A DNA stretch of 64,000 bases from Actinophytocola sp049647105 (GCF_049647105.1 NZ_JBARWZ010000036.1:37743-101742); one strand, 5' to 3'; positions 1 through 8,682 are shown, counted from the stretch's first letter. Program-made: numbers and translations. Notes: generated by a model not told the origin, from the letters alone.

Positions 1-1050
1 GACGTCAGGACCGTGCTCGGCGACGCCCGCTTCAGCCGTGCCGCCGCCACCGGCCGGGACCAGCCACGCGTCCGCGCCCACGTCGGCCCGCCCGGCAACA
101 TCATGAGCCTGGACCCGCCCGACCACTCCCGGCTGCGGCGGCTGGTGATGAGCGCGTTCACCATGCGCCGCGTCGAGGCGCTGCGTCCCCGCGCGCAGGA
201 GGTCGCCGACGGCCTCGTCGACCGGATGATCGCCGACGGCGCACCGGCGGAACTGGTCGAGGGTTTCGCCCTTCCGCTGCCGATCACCGTCATCTGCGAG
301 CTGCTCGGCGTCCCCGTCGAGGACCGCCGGGACTTCCGCGTGTGGTCCGACGCGTTCCTGTCGACCACCAGGTTCACCCCGCAGGAGGTGATGGCGAACG
401 TCGGGAAGCTGCGTGAGTACATGGCAGGACTGATCGCCGACCGCAGGCGAGCGGCCCGCGACGACCTGATCAGCGCACTCGTCATCGCCCGCGACGAGGG
501 CGACCGGCTCTCGGAGGACGAGCTGCTGTCCATGGCGGAGGCCATCCTCGTCGCCGGGCACGAGACCACCGCGTCGCAGATCCCGAACTTCGTCTACGTG
601 CTGCTGCACAACCCGGCGCACCTCGATGCCCTGCGGGAGAACCCGGACCTGGTGCCGAAGGCCGTCGAGGAGCTGATGCGCTGGGTGCCGCTCGGCATCG
701 GCGGCAGCACCGCCCGCTACGCGACCGAGGACGTCGAACTCGGTGGCGTGACGGTCCGCGCGGGCGAACCCGTGGTCGTGGCAATGAACTCCGCGAACCG
801 CGACGAGACGGTGTTCCCGGACCCGGACGTCATCGACTTCGGCCGCACGGACAGCCCGCATGTCGGCTTCGGTTACGGGCCACACCACTGCCTCGGTGCT
901 CCGCTCGCGCGGATGGAGCTTCAGGTCGCGCTCCGGACTCTGATCACCCGGCTGCCCGGCCTGCGGGTGGCGGGCACCGACGACGATGTCGTGTGGAAGT
1001 CCGGGCTCGCCACCCGGGCGCCGGAGCACTTTCCGGTCGCCTGGGACTGA
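1..1050 (+). CDS. cytochrome P450, 5'-truncated by the window edge
   Basis: The reading frame is open from the first base, so the N-terminus lies outside the window. What remains (349 codons) is a typical soluble bacterial class I P450. The I-helix carries the full acid-alcohol motif AGHETT, the K-helix has an ELMR ExxR motif, and the heme loop reads FGYGPHHCLGAPLAR with the axial cysteine. It would hydroxylate or otherwise oxidise an unknown small molecule using a ferredoxin and reductase encoded elsewhere. It stops 220 bases before the GH127 gene. Its intact I-helix contrasts with the two P450s near 62 kb. The family assignment is certain; the substrate is unknown. Confidence 0.95.
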   Translation, partial: DVRTVLGDARFSRAAATGRDQPRVRAHVGPPGNIMSLDPPDHSRLRRLVMSAFTMRRVEALRPRAQEVADGLVDRMIADGAPAELVEGFALPLPITVICELLGVPVEDRRDFRVWSDAFLSTTRFTPQEVMANVGKLREYMAGLIADRRRAARDDLISALVIARDEGDRLSEDELLSMAEAILVAGHETTASQIPNFVYVLLHNPAHLDALRENPDLVPKAVEELMRWVPLGIGGSTARYATEDVELGGVTVRAGEPVVVAMNSANRDETVFPDPDVIDFGRTDSPHVGFGYGPHHCLGAPLARMELQVALRTLITRLPGLRVAGTDDDVVWKSGLATRAPEHFPVAWD

Positions 1051-1070
1051 CCGGCCCGTTTCTGCGGTGA

Positions 1071-1085
1071 TGTGTGCGCTCACAC
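1071..1085. promoter_or_regulatory. LacI-type operator-like dyad 1
   Basis: TGTGTGCGCTCACAC has GTGTG/CACAC arms around CGCT and closely resembles operators of LacI-family sugar repressors (TGTGAGCGCTCACA type). It lies 185 bases upstream of the GH127 start. No LacI gene is visible in the window, so the repressor would act in trans. Confidence 0.45.
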
Positions 1086-1160
1086 TCTGGAGGTCAATTC
1101 GATCAGCCATCACCCAATATTCCTGATAAACAGGCCCATGACGCGCGGTTGAAGATCGAA

Positions 1161-1172
1161 GTGAGCGTTCAC
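1161..1172. promoter_or_regulatory. LacI-type operator-like dyad 2
   Basis: GTGAGCGTTCAC has GTGA/TCAC arms with the GCG-type centre of LacI-family operators. It ends 9 bases before a TTGACG -35 box, a position from which a bound protein would block or bend the promoter. It pairs with the similar dyad about 90 bases upstream. Confidence 0.5.
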
Positions 1173-1181
1173 AATTTGTCG

Positions 1182-1211
1182 TTGACGCGGTGGCGGGTTC
1201 GTCGCTACATT
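1182..1211 (+). promoter_or_regulatory. sigma70-like promoter of the GH127 gene
   Basis: TTGACG at 1182-1187 and TACATT at 1206-1211 are separated by 18 bases. A start near 1218 would give a leader of about 50 bases to the ATG at 1271. The operator-like dyad sits just upstream of the -35 box. Confidence 0.45.
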
Positions 1212-1270
1212 GGGTTCCACGACAAAGTCCGACATACCCCCTGCTGACGAAGATGTCGGAGGACTTCTGT

Positions 1271-3994
1271 ATGTCATCCTTCAGCCGCCGCCGCATGTTC
1301 CAGGCCGCCGGGGTCGCGGCCGCCGCGTCCGCGATACCCGGTCTCCTGCACAGAACGGCCCTGGCGTCGATCGCTCCGGTTCGTCCGGATCTCGGGGTCT
1401 CGGCCCATCCCTTCGACCTCGGACAGGTTCGCCTGACCGCGGGACGGTGGATGGACAACCAGAGCAGGACGTTGTCCTACCTGCGATTCGTGAGTACCGA
1501 CCGGTTGTTGTACAACTTCCGGGCCAACCACCGGTTGTCCACGAACGGTGCCGCGGCGCTGGGTGGCTGGGAGGCACCCGACTTCCCGTTCCGCACCCAC
1601 AGCCAGGGACACTTCCTGAGCGCGTGGGCGTACGCCTACGCCGTGCTGGGCGACACGACCTGCCGCGACCGGGCGGACTACTTCGTGGCCGAACTGGCCA
1701 AGTGCCAGGCGAACAACTCGGCCGCCGGGTTCAACACCGGTTACCTTTCGGGGTTCCCGGAGTCCGACTTCGACGCGCTCGAGGCGGGTTCGCCCGTGTC
1801 GGTGTCCTGGTACTCGCTGCACAAGACCCTGGCCGGGCTGCTGGACGTGTGGCGTTACGTGGGCAGCACCCAGGCCCGCGACGTGTTGCTGCGGTTCGCG
1901 GGCTGGGTGGACTGGCGCACCGGGCGGCTGTCCTACAGCACGATGCAGCGGGTGCTGGGCACGGAGTTCGGCGGCATGAACGCCGTGCTCACCGATCTGT
2001 ACCAGCAGACGGGCGACGCCCGGTGGCTCACCACGGCGCAGCGGTTCGACCACGCCGCCGTATTCGACCCGCTCGCGGCGCGCCAGGACCGGCTGAACGG
2101 GTTGCACGCCAACACGCAGGTCCCCAAGTGGGTGGGGGCGGCGCGTGAGTACAAGGCCACCGGCACCACCCGCTACCGCGACATCGCCGTCAACGCATGG
2201 GACCTCACCGTCGGGGCCCACACCTACGTCATCGGCGGCAACAGCCAGGCCGAGCACTTCCGCGCCCCCAACGCGATCGCCGCCTACCTCAACACCGACA
2301 CCGCGGAAGCATGCAACACCTACAACATGCTGAAGCTCACCCGCGAACTGTGGCTGCTCGACCCGTCGCGAGTGTCCTATTTCGACTACTACGAGCGCGC
2401 ACTGCTCAACCACCTGATCGGGCAGCAGAACCCGGCCGACGGGCACGGGCACATCTGCTACTTCACCGGGCTCAACCCCGGCCACCGCCGCGGCATCACC
2501 GGGCCGGCATGGGGTGGCGGGACCTGGAGCACCGACTACGGCACCTTCTGGTGCTGTCAGGGCACCGCGCTGGAGACGAACACCAAGCTGGTCGACTCGA
2601 TCTACTTCCACAACGGCACCACCCTGACGGTGAACCTGTTCACCCCGTCGGTGCTGACCTGGACCGAGCGGGGGATCACGGTCACCCAGGCCACCACCTA
2701 CCCGGCGTCGGACACCACCACGCTGACCGTCACCGGCAGCGTTAGCGGCTCGTGGACCATGCGGATCCGCATCCCAGCCTGGACCACCGGGGCGACCGTG
2801 AGTGTCAACGGCACCAACCAGAACATCGCGACGACGCCCGGCACCTACGCCGCACTGACCCGGTCGTGGACCTCCGGCGACGTCGTCACCGTCCGGCTGC
2901 CGATGCGGGTGATCACGCAGGCCGCCAACGACAACCCCGGCGTCGCGGCCATCACCTACGGACCCGCGGTCCTCGCGGGCAACTACGGCAGCACGTCCCT
3001 GTCCGCGCTCCCGTCGCTGAACGTCAGCTCGATCACCCGCACCAGCACGTCGTCGCTCGCCTTCACCGCGACGGCCAACGGGACGACGGTGAACCTGGGT
3101 GCGTTCCACGACGCCCACGGCTACAACTACACCGTCTACTGGAACACCGGTGGCGGCAGTGTGGACGCGGGGTACCGGTTGTTCAACGCCGCCAGCGGTC
3201 TCGTACTGGGCGTGCGGGACATGTCCACCGCGGACGGCGGCCTCGCGGTGCAGTGGAACGACACGGGCACCGCGGACCACAGCTGGACGATGATCCCCGA
3301 CGGGAGCGCGATCCGGCTGCGCAACGGCAACAGCGGCAAGGTCCTCGGCGTGGAGAACATGTCCACCGCCGACAACGCACCGGTCCTGCAGTGGAGCGAC
3401 ACCGGCACCGCCGACCACCGCTGGACGGTGGTCGACAACGGCGACGGCACCCACAAGCTCCGCAACGCCAACAGCAACAAGCTGCTCGGCATCCTCAACG
3501 GCGCCACCTCGGCGGGTGCACAGGCCGTGCAGGATCCCGACAACGGCAGCGCGGACAACCGATGGCGGTTCGTCCCCGTCGGCGCCCGCCGGATCCAGAA
3601 CCTGGCCACCGGCTTCGTCGTCGGCGTGCAGAACATGGCCACCTCGGACGGCGGCCTGGCCGTCACCTGGGACGACAGTGGCACCACCGACCACCTGTGG
3701 ACCGCCATAACCGACACCGACGGCTGGTTCCGGCTACGCAACACCAACAGCGGCAAGGTACTGGGCGTCGAGAACGGCGCCAACAGCAACGGCGCCCGCG
3801 CACTGCAATGGGCGGACAACGGCACCGCCGACCACCGCTGGCGCCTGCGCTATTCGGCCGACGGCTACTTCCGCCTCCAGTGCGGCAACGGAGGAAGGGT
3901 GCTGGGCATCAGCGGCGCCGCAACAACACGCGGCGCCCAACTGATCCTGTGGGACGACAACGGCTCCACCGACCAGCGATGGCGCTTCATCTGA
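1271..3994 (+). CDS. secreted GH127/DUF1680 beta-L-arabinofuranosidase-like enzyme with ricin-type lectin repeats
   Basis: The 907-residue product begins with a twin-arginine leader (SRRRMFQAAG) and a signal-peptide-like stretch to about residue 32, so folded export is expected. The ATG at 1271 is preceded by GGAGG at 1258-1262. The catalytic part matches DUF1680 (GH127/GH146): E346 and C348 in EACNTYNML and the pair C428-C429 in FWCCQG correspond to the zinc-thiolate site of this family, where cysteine is the nucleophile. From about residue 635 to the end there are six QxW-type repeats (VQWNDTGTADHSW, LQWSDTGTADHRW, LQWADNGTADHRW and variants), enough for two beta-trefoil carbohydrate-binding domains. 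The likely role is removal of beta-L-arabinofuranosyl units from plant glycans outside the cell. The exact specificity is inferred from the family. Confidence 0.88.
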   Translation: MSSFSRRRMFQAAGVAAAASAIPGLLHRTALASIAPVRPDLGVSAHPFDLGQVRLTAGRWMDNQSRTLSYLRFVSTDRLLYNFRANHRLSTNGAAALGGWEAPDFPFRTHSQGHFLSAWAYAYAVLGDTTCRDRADYFVAELAKCQANNSAAGFNTGYLSGFPESDFDALEAGSPVSVSWYSLHKTLAGLLDVWRYVGSTQARDVLLRFAGWVDWRTGRLSYSTMQRVLGTEFGGMNAVLTDLYQQTGDARWLTTAQRFDHAAVFDPLAARQDRLNGLHANTQVPKWVGAAREYKATGTTRYRDIAVNAWDLTVGAHTYVIGGNSQAEHFRAPNAIAAYLNTDTAEACNTYNMLKLTRELWLLDPSRVSYFDYYERALLNHLIGQQNPADGHGHICYFTGLNPGHRRGITGPAWGGGTWSTDYGTFWCCQGTALETNTKLVDSIYFHNGTTLTVNLFTPSVLTWTERGITVTQATTYPASDTTTLTVTGSVSGSWTMRIRIPAWTTGATVSVNGTNQNIATTPGTYAALTRSWTSGDVVTVRLPMRVITQAANDNPGVAAITYGPAVLAGNYGSTSLSALPSLNVSSITRTSTSSLAFTATANGTTVNLGAFHDAHGYNYTVYWNTGGGSVDAGYRLFNAASGLVLGVRDMSTADGGLAVQWNDTGTADHSWTMIPDGSAIRLRNGNSGKVLGVENMSTADNAPVLQWSDTGTADHRWTVVDNGDGTHKLRNANSNKLLGILNGATSAGAQAVQDPDNGSADNRWRFVPVGARRIQNLATGFVVGVQNMATSDGGLAVTWDDSGTTDHLWTAITDTDGWFRLRNTNSGKVLGVENGANSNGARALQWADNGTADHRWRLRYSADGYFRLQCGNGGRVLGISGAATTRGAQLILWDDNGSTDQRWRFI

Positions 3995-4025
3995 CAGCTG
4001 GATCCAGCAGTGCGGCTCAACAAGA

Positions 4026-4041
4026 ACACCGAAGGCGGTGT
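4026..4041. terminator. short hairpin between convergent genes
   Basis: ACACCG-AAGG-CGGTGT forms a perfect 6-bp stem with a 4-base loop in the 52-base gap between the convergent GH127 and permease genes. There is no U-tract, as is common in GC-rich actinomycetes. It could terminate transcription in both directions. Confidence 0.4.
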
Positions 4042-4046
4042 CCCGC

Positions 4047-6056
4047 TCATCCCTTCACAGCTCCGGCGGTGAGCCCCTCAGTCAGGAACCGCTGCCCGAA
4101 CGCGTACATGAGCACGACCGGGATGCTGATGAGCAGCGAGGCCGCGGCCAGCTGCCCCTGCGGCACGACGTCACCGAAGATCATCGACTGCATGCCGACG
4201 GGCAGCGTCTTGTAGTCGTCCTTGGTGATGAACACGAAGGCGAACAGGAACTCGTTCCACGCGTTGGTGAGCGTGAACAGCGCGACCGCGAGCAGGCCCG
4301 GCTTGGCCAGCGGCAGTACGACCCGGATGAACGCCCCGAACCGCGTGCAGCCGTCGACAAGCGCGGCCTCCTCGAGGTCGGCCGGGATCGACTTGAAGTA
4401 GCCGACCAGCAGCCACGTCGCGAACGGCAGGGTGAACGTGGGGTATGCGAGCACGAGCGACCACAACGAGTCGTTGAGCCCGATCCCGCTCATCAGTTGG
4501 TACAGCGGGATGAACAGCAGCGCGCCCGGCATCACGTAGGTGAGCAGGATCGTCACCGTGAAGCTCTCCGAACCCCGGAACTTCAGCCGCGCCAGCGCGT
4601 AGCCGGCCAGCGCCGCGCAGACCAGGGCAATCACGGTGGATGCCACCGAGACCAGGATCGTGTTGATGTACCAGGTGCCGAACGCCCTGCCCGTGAACAG
4701 GTTCGTGAACTGCTCGGTGGTCCACGGGGTCGGCCAGAGGTCGTCGGTGCGCGCGACGATCTGGTTGTCGGACTTGAAGGCCGTGACCGTCATCCAGTAG
4801 AGCGGGGCGAGCACGAAGCCCAGCAGGCCCACGAGCGCGACCCCTGTACCGGTGCCGCTGACCAGGCGTGCGGCCAGCCCATTGCCCCGCGCGGCGAGCG
4901 CGGAGACGAGCCGCCCGACGGCAGCCGCGAGCACCACGAACACGCCCAGCACGAACACGGCCTTCCACACGATGTGCGGCGACGCCCAGACCAGGATGAG
5001 CACGGAGACCACGACGATCACCCACGGCAGGGCCCTGCGCTGAGCGGGAGTCAGCCGCCTGCGCCCCGGACCGCCAGCGCCTGGCTGGTCGCTGCGTCGC
5101 ATCATCCGCACGAGGATCATCACGAGGATGCCGATGATCGGCAGCATCACCAGCGTGACCGCGGCGCCCGCGCCCGGCTGCAGCTGCTGGATGGCTTTCG
5201 AGTAGGCCACCATCACGTACGGGGCGGTCGCGTCCCCCGGTCCGCCCTGCGTCATCAGCCAGATCAGGTCGAAGTTGTTGAACGTCCAGATCGATGACAG
5301 CAGCACCGTCACGATCATGATGTTGCGCAGGCCCGGCAGCGTGATGTGCACGAAGCGCTGCCACGACGAGGCGCCGTCCACCATCGCCGCCTCGTAGAGA
5401 CCGTTGTCGATGGCCTTGAGCCCGGCGAGGAACGTCACCGTGAAGAACGGGATGCCCTTCCAGACGTTGACCAGGATGACCGACGGCATCGCGAGCGCGG
5501 GGTCGGACAGCCACTCCGCTGGCCAGGAGTCGACGAGCCCGATCGCGGCCAGGGCCGGCCCAATCCCGGAGTCGGTGAGCAGGACGTTGACGCTGCCGAA
5601 GATCGGGTCGAACAAGGACCGCCAGGTGAAGGCGGTGACGACCGTCGGCACCACCCACGGCAGCAGGATCACCCCGGCAATGATCGCTCGGCCGCGGCGC
5701 ATGTGATGCAGCATCAACGCCGCGATGAGACCGAGGGTCACCTTGAAGATCTCGGCATATGCGGTGAAGACGAACGAGTTCAGCACGCCCTTGTGGAACA
5801 CGGCGTCGTCGATGAGGGCGAGGTAGTTGTCCAGCCCCACGAAGACCGTCTCCGCGCCGTGGCGCTCCGTGGTGCTGGTGACGATCGAGCTGACGATCGG
5901 GAACAGGATCAGGCCTGCGACCAGCAACAGCGTCGGCCCGATGAACACCGCGGCGAGGCGCCAGTCACGCCCCAACAGCCGCTGCGACGGGGTGAGCGAA
6001 CGCGACGCGTTCGGCGCCGAACGGGCAGGCGCCGAACGCGGACGCAGGAGAGTCAC
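4047..6056 (-). CDS. fused sugar ABC transporter permease (UgpA-like plus UgpE-like)
   Basis: This single 669-residue membrane protein contains both permease subunits of a carbohydrate ABC importer. The N-terminal half (to about residue 310) is a MalF/UgpA-type domain with EAAMVDGASSWQRF as its EAA loop. The C-terminal half (about residue 385 onward) is a MalG/UgpE-type domain with EAALVDGCTRFGAF. A linker rich in Gly, Pro and Arg and some extra hydrophobic segments (about 320-410) join them. No stop or shift is seen, so the fusion is a real single frame. It starts at GTG 6056, overlapping the upstream solute-binding gene by 4 bases (GTGA). No ATPase gene is present; such importers often share an MsiK-type ATPase encoded elsewhere. 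Confidence 0.9.
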   Translation of the reverse strand: MTLLRPRSAPARSAPNASRSLTPSQRLLGRDWRLAAVFIGPTLLLVAGLILFPIVSSIVTSTTERHGAETVFVGLDNYLALIDDAVFHKGVLNSFVFTAYAEIFKVTLGLIAALMLHHMRRGRAIIAGVILLPWVVPTVVTAFTWRSLFDPIFGSVNVLLTDSGIGPALAAIGLVDSWPAEWLSDPALAMPSVILVNVWKGIPFFTVTFLAGLKAIDNGLYEAAMVDGASSWQRFVHITLPGLRNIMIVTVLLSSIWTFNNFDLIWLMTQGGPGDATAPYVMVAYSKAIQQLQPGAGAAVTLVMLPIIGILVMILVRMMRRSDQPGAGGPGRRRLTPAQRRALPWVIVVVSVLILVWASPHIVWKAVFVLGVFVVLAAAVGRLVSALAARGNGLAARLVSGTGTGVALVGLLGFVLAPLYWMTVTAFKSDNQIVARTDDLWPTPWTTEQFTNLFTGRAFGTWYINTILVSVASTVIALVCAALAGYALARLKFRGSESFTVTILLTYVMPGALLFIPLYQLMSGIGLNDSLWSLVLAYPTFTLPFATWLLVGYFKSIPADLEEAALVDGCTRFGAFIRVVLPLAKPGLLAVALFTLTNAWNEFLFAFVFITKDDYKTLPVGMQSMIFGDVVPQGQLAAASLLISIPVVLMYAFGQRFLTEGLTAGAVKG

Positions 6057-7477
6057 TGCTTGTAGCCCTGCTGTTCGAAGACCTGGACGATCCGGGCGTG
6101 GGTCGAGGCGACGGCGTCAGCCGGCCGGGTGCCCTGGATGACCGACTGCATCATGTCGGTCAGCAGATAGGCGGCGGTGGCGGCTTGCTCGCCGGGGCTC
6201 GGGGCCTGGGGGAACGCGTAGCCGGTCTTGGATTTCATGGGGAGTTCCGCGCGGGTCTGCTCCCGCAGCGCGGCGAAGGCGGGGTCACCGCTGGTGTAGT
6301 ACGGGTCGGAGTCCCACACCTTGTCCCATGAGGGGTTGACCAGGCACGGTGCTCCCTTCGCGACACCGAGCAGCGCGCTCCCGCTGACCATGAACTTCGC
6401 CACCAGCTTGGCGAGGTCGGGGTTCTTCGCCCCCTTGAACACGACGAACGAGTTGGACTCGCCGAACGCGAGTGGCTGGTCGATAGCCGGTCCGGTGGCG
6501 CCGTTGAACGGGTGCGTGTTGGCGTAGACCGGATTGTCGCTGGTCTTCGAGTCGGCGTAGACGCTGTACTGGTTGAGCGTCAGCCCCAGGATCTGGGCCA
6601 GCCAGTTCTCGTTGTTGCTCGAGTCGGTCCAGCTTCCGATCCCGGGCGGCAGCATCGGCGCGTACTTCGGGTTCGTGTAGATGTCGCCGATGAACCTGAC
6701 GCCGTCGACGGTCTCCGGCGAGTTGAACACCACCTTCGTGCCGGTGTTGTCCGCGATCGCCCCGCCGTAGCAGTTGATGACATTCGCGATGAAGCCGTTG
6801 GCGTCGCCGGAGCGGTTCGCCGTGAGGCCCCAGCCGAAGCGCCGCTTCGACGGGTCGGAGACCTCCAGCGCGTTGTCGCGTAACTCCTCCCACGTGTAGT
6901 GAGGCCTGATCGGGAGCCCCTTCTCCTCGTACCAGTCCTTGCGCAGGTACATCGCGGACCCGATGAAGTGGTAAGGGATCGCGTACCAGCGCCCGTCGAA
7001 CACGCAGAAGTTGTTCGCCTCCGTCGCGGGCTCCCCGTAGAGCGCACGCATCTCGTCGACCACGTCGGTGACGTCGGTGAGGTCGCCGAGGTTGTGAAGC
7101 TGGCCGACGAACCGTCGGTCGCTCACGAAGGCCAGATCACGGCTGGTTCCCGCCTGCACCTCGGCGTCCATCTTCGCGACCATGTCGCCGGTGTCGCCGG
7201 AGACCAGGTCGTTGCGGACCGTGGTGCCGGTGGCCTTCGCGAACACCTGCAGCGACTTGTCCAGCGCCTGGTTGGCGGTTTCCGAGTACAGCTTCTGCGA
7301 GAGCATTCCCACTGACCCGCCGCGGAGCTCGGCCGCCTCGTCGAGCAGCGCCTTGGGCACCTGGACATCGACCTGCGGCGCCGAGGGTGGGTTGTCCCCG
7401 CACCCAGCGAGACCGAGCACCCCCAGCGCGCTCATCCCGAGGAACCTGCGCCTCGACCAGTCCGTTTTCCCTTCCAT
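6053..7477 (-). CDS. sugar ABC transporter substrate-binding lipoprotein
   Basis: The 474-residue protein is a family 1 (carbohydrate-type) extracellular solute-binding protein. The N-terminus combines a twin-arginine motif (SRRRFLGMSALG) with a lipobox ending LAGC, so it should be exported folded and anchored as a lipoprotein. An upstream GAGAGGAG-like ribosome site is seen on the minus strand. It is the first gene of the pair with the fused permease, coupled by a 4-base overlap. The substrate is unknown; the neighbouring GH127 glycosidase and sugar-acid dehydratase suggest an arabinose oligosaccharide or uronate-type sugar. Confidence 0.9.
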   Translation of the reverse strand: MEGKTDWSRRRFLGMSALGVLGLAGCGDNPPSAPQVDVQVPKALLDEAAELRGGSVGMLSQKLYSETANQALDKSLQVFAKATGTTVRNDLVSGDTGDMVAKMDAEVQAGTSRDLAFVSDRRFVGQLHNLGDLTDVTDVVDEMRALYGEPATEANNFCVFDGRWYAIPYHFIGSAMYLRKDWYEEKGLPIRPHYTWEELRDNALEVSDPSKRRFGWGLTANRSGDANGFIANVINCYGGAIADNTGTKVVFNSPETVDGVRFIGDIYTNPKYAPMLPPGIGSWTDSSNNENWLAQILGLTLNQYSVYADSKTSDNPVYANTHPFNGATGPAIDQPLAFGESNSFVVFKGAKNPDLAKLVAKFMVSGSALLGVAKGAPCLVNPSWDKVWDSDPYYTSGDPAFAALREQTRAELPMKSKTGYAFPQAPSPGEQAATAAYLLTDMMQSVIQGTRPADAVASTHARIVQVFEQQGYKQ

Positions 7478-7729
7478 GACCCACTCCTCTCTCGCGTCCG
7501 ATCGAGCGGACGCCTACCGACGGGCGACGTTGCGACCGCCGGAACAGCGAGGCGAGCGCCGCGCTGCGGGTCGTTCATGCGACGAAAGACGCCGAACCGC
7601 TGGTGCGTTGTCCCGGCAGCCCGTCGAACGGCCCGGTCGAGCCACAGGGCCGCAACAGCGGTACCGGGCCCGCGCGGCGGCACCGGGATCCCGGGGTGGG
7701 AATCGGTGTAGTCGCCGCTGGCGCCTCCG
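7478..7729. other. gene-free stretch upstream of the sugar ABC transporter
   Basis: No coherent coding sequence is recognisable on either strand. Together with the broken ORF at 7730-7813 it separates the GntR gene from the sugar importer by 386 bases. It may hold the importer promoter, but I see no convincing -35/-10 pair. It may also contain decayed parts of the broken oxidoreductase. Confidence 0.5.
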
Positions 7730-7813
7730 GTGAACCGGCCAGTGCGGCTTCTCGACCGCGAGCCCGGTATCGATCAGCCCCAGCCGGATCGGCGGGATCG
7801 CCGGTGCTGCCAT
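7730..7813 (-). pseudogene. remnant of a Gfo/Idh/MocA-type oxidoreductase N-terminus
   Basis: From ATG 7813 the minus strand encodes IRLGLIDTGLAVEKPHWPV, which closely resembles the start of NAD(P)-binding Gfo/Idh/MocA sugar oxidoreductases (usual form GLIGTGxAVEKLHWP). The glycine-rich turn already carries an Asp for Gly change. After about 28 codons the frame runs into arginine-rich sequence with no family resemblance, so the gene is truncated or frameshifted. A functional oxidoreductase would fit this sugar cluster, which suggests the gene was once intact. The assignment rests on N-terminal resemblance only. Confidence 0.45.
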
Positions 7814-7833
7814 GGCTCGTCCGTCCTCGTCAT

Positions 7834-7847
7834 CGGTTCCGGAACCG
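7834..7847. promoter_or_regulatory. perfect 14-bp palindrome CGGTTCCGGAACCG
   Basis: CGGTTCC-GGAACCG is a perfect palindrome without a loop, 16 bases after the GntR stop and 20 bases before the broken oxidoreductase start. The lack of a loop fits a protein-binding operator better than a terminator. The protein that might bind it is unknown. Confidence 0.4.
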
Positions 7848-7863
7848 GTCGGGCGGTGCTGCG

Positions 7864-8610
7864 CTAACGCCGCCGGGCGGCCCGCTTGCTTCTCTGCTCC
7901 TTCTCCGCGAGGAGGGTGGAGTAGTTGTTGCTCAAGTGCTTGCGCATCGCCGCGCGCGCGCCCGAGGGATCGCGCGCCACGAGCGCCTCGTAGATCTCCG
8001 TGTGCTGGGCCGTGGCGCGGCGCAGCCCGGCCGGCGCCTCGTTGGTGATGCGTCGGCTGGCCGTGCCAAGCCAGCGGGCCGAGTACATGATCCGGTCGAG
8101 GATGCGGTTGTCGGCCGCCCGGCAGATCTCCATGTGGAACTCGTGGTCGACCTCGAGGTAGGCGTCGGGATCCCCCTCGAGCGCCGCCATGCGGTCGAGC
8201 TCGTCGGAGAGCCGGTCCAGCGTCTCGTCGGTGATGCTGACCGCGGCCATCGCGGCGAGCTCGGGCTCGAGCAGCGCGCGCAGCTGGTGCAGTTCGTGCA
8301 GCAGCTCGTCGACGGTCTCCTCGGGCAGCCACTCGATCAGCAATGGACTCAGGTAGTCCCACTCCGCGCGGGGGCGCACGACGACGCGACGGCCCTGCGC
8401 GACGTCGACGATGTCGAGCGAGGCAAGGATCTTCAGCGTCTCGCGCGCCACCACGCGGGACACGCCGAACTCCTGGGAGATGTCGAGCTCCGACGGAGCC
8501 CGGCCGTCCTCGATGTCGCCATTGACGATGCGTCGGGTCAGGTGTGCCGCCACCTGCACCGGAAGAGTCCGGACCTTGACAGCATCCGGAGACTCTTGTC
8601 TCCTATGCAT
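7864..8610 (-). CDS. GntR-family (FadR/FCD) transcriptional regulator
   Basis: The 248-residue protein has an N-terminal winged helix-turn-helix (residues about 15-80, with the recognition region SELDISQEFGVSRVVARETL) and a C-terminal all-helical FCD ligand domain. The FCD metal-type histidines are visible in EVDHEFHMEI, QHTEIYEAL and AMRKHLSN. This group typically senses sugar acids or other carboxylates and represses nearby catabolic genes. It diverges from the sugar-acid dehydratase gene 72 bases away and could also control the sugar importer downstream. A dyad overlaps its own start. Confidence 0.9.
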   Translation of the reverse strand: MHRRQESPDAVKVRTLPVQVAAHLTRRIVNGDIEDGRAPSELDISQEFGVSRVVARETLKILASLDIVDVAQGRRVVVRPRAEWDYLSPLLIEWLPEETVDELLHELHQLRALLEPELAAMAAVSITDETLDRLSDELDRMAALEGDPDAYLEVDHEFHMEICRAADNRILDRIMYSARWLGTASRRITNEAPAGLRRATAQHTEIYEALVARDPSGARAAMRKHLSNNYSTLLAEKEQRSKRAARRR

Positions 8611-8631
8611 GTCATCAGCTTATAGGACAAG
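8595..8631. promoter_or_regulatory. candidate GntR operator arms in the divergent region
   Basis: CTTGTCTCCTAT (8595-8606) and ATAGGACAAG (8622-8631) are inverted copies that differ by a 2-base insertion. They flank the GntR start codon. An AT-rich TTGTCCTATAAG-type half site is plausible for FadR-type regulators, so autoregulation plus control of the dehydratase is likely. Confidence 0.4.
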
Positions 8632-8682
8632 TAAGACAGCGCAACAGTCCGTTCATCCGCACAACCCGGCGGCGGGAGAGCA

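Noticed and set aside
1274..3694. Long minus-strand open frame of about 800 codons opposite the GH127 gene
   Set aside because: It mirrors the codon bias of the plus-strand gene, has no recognisable domain, and the GH127 frame carries clear catalytic and lectin motifs.
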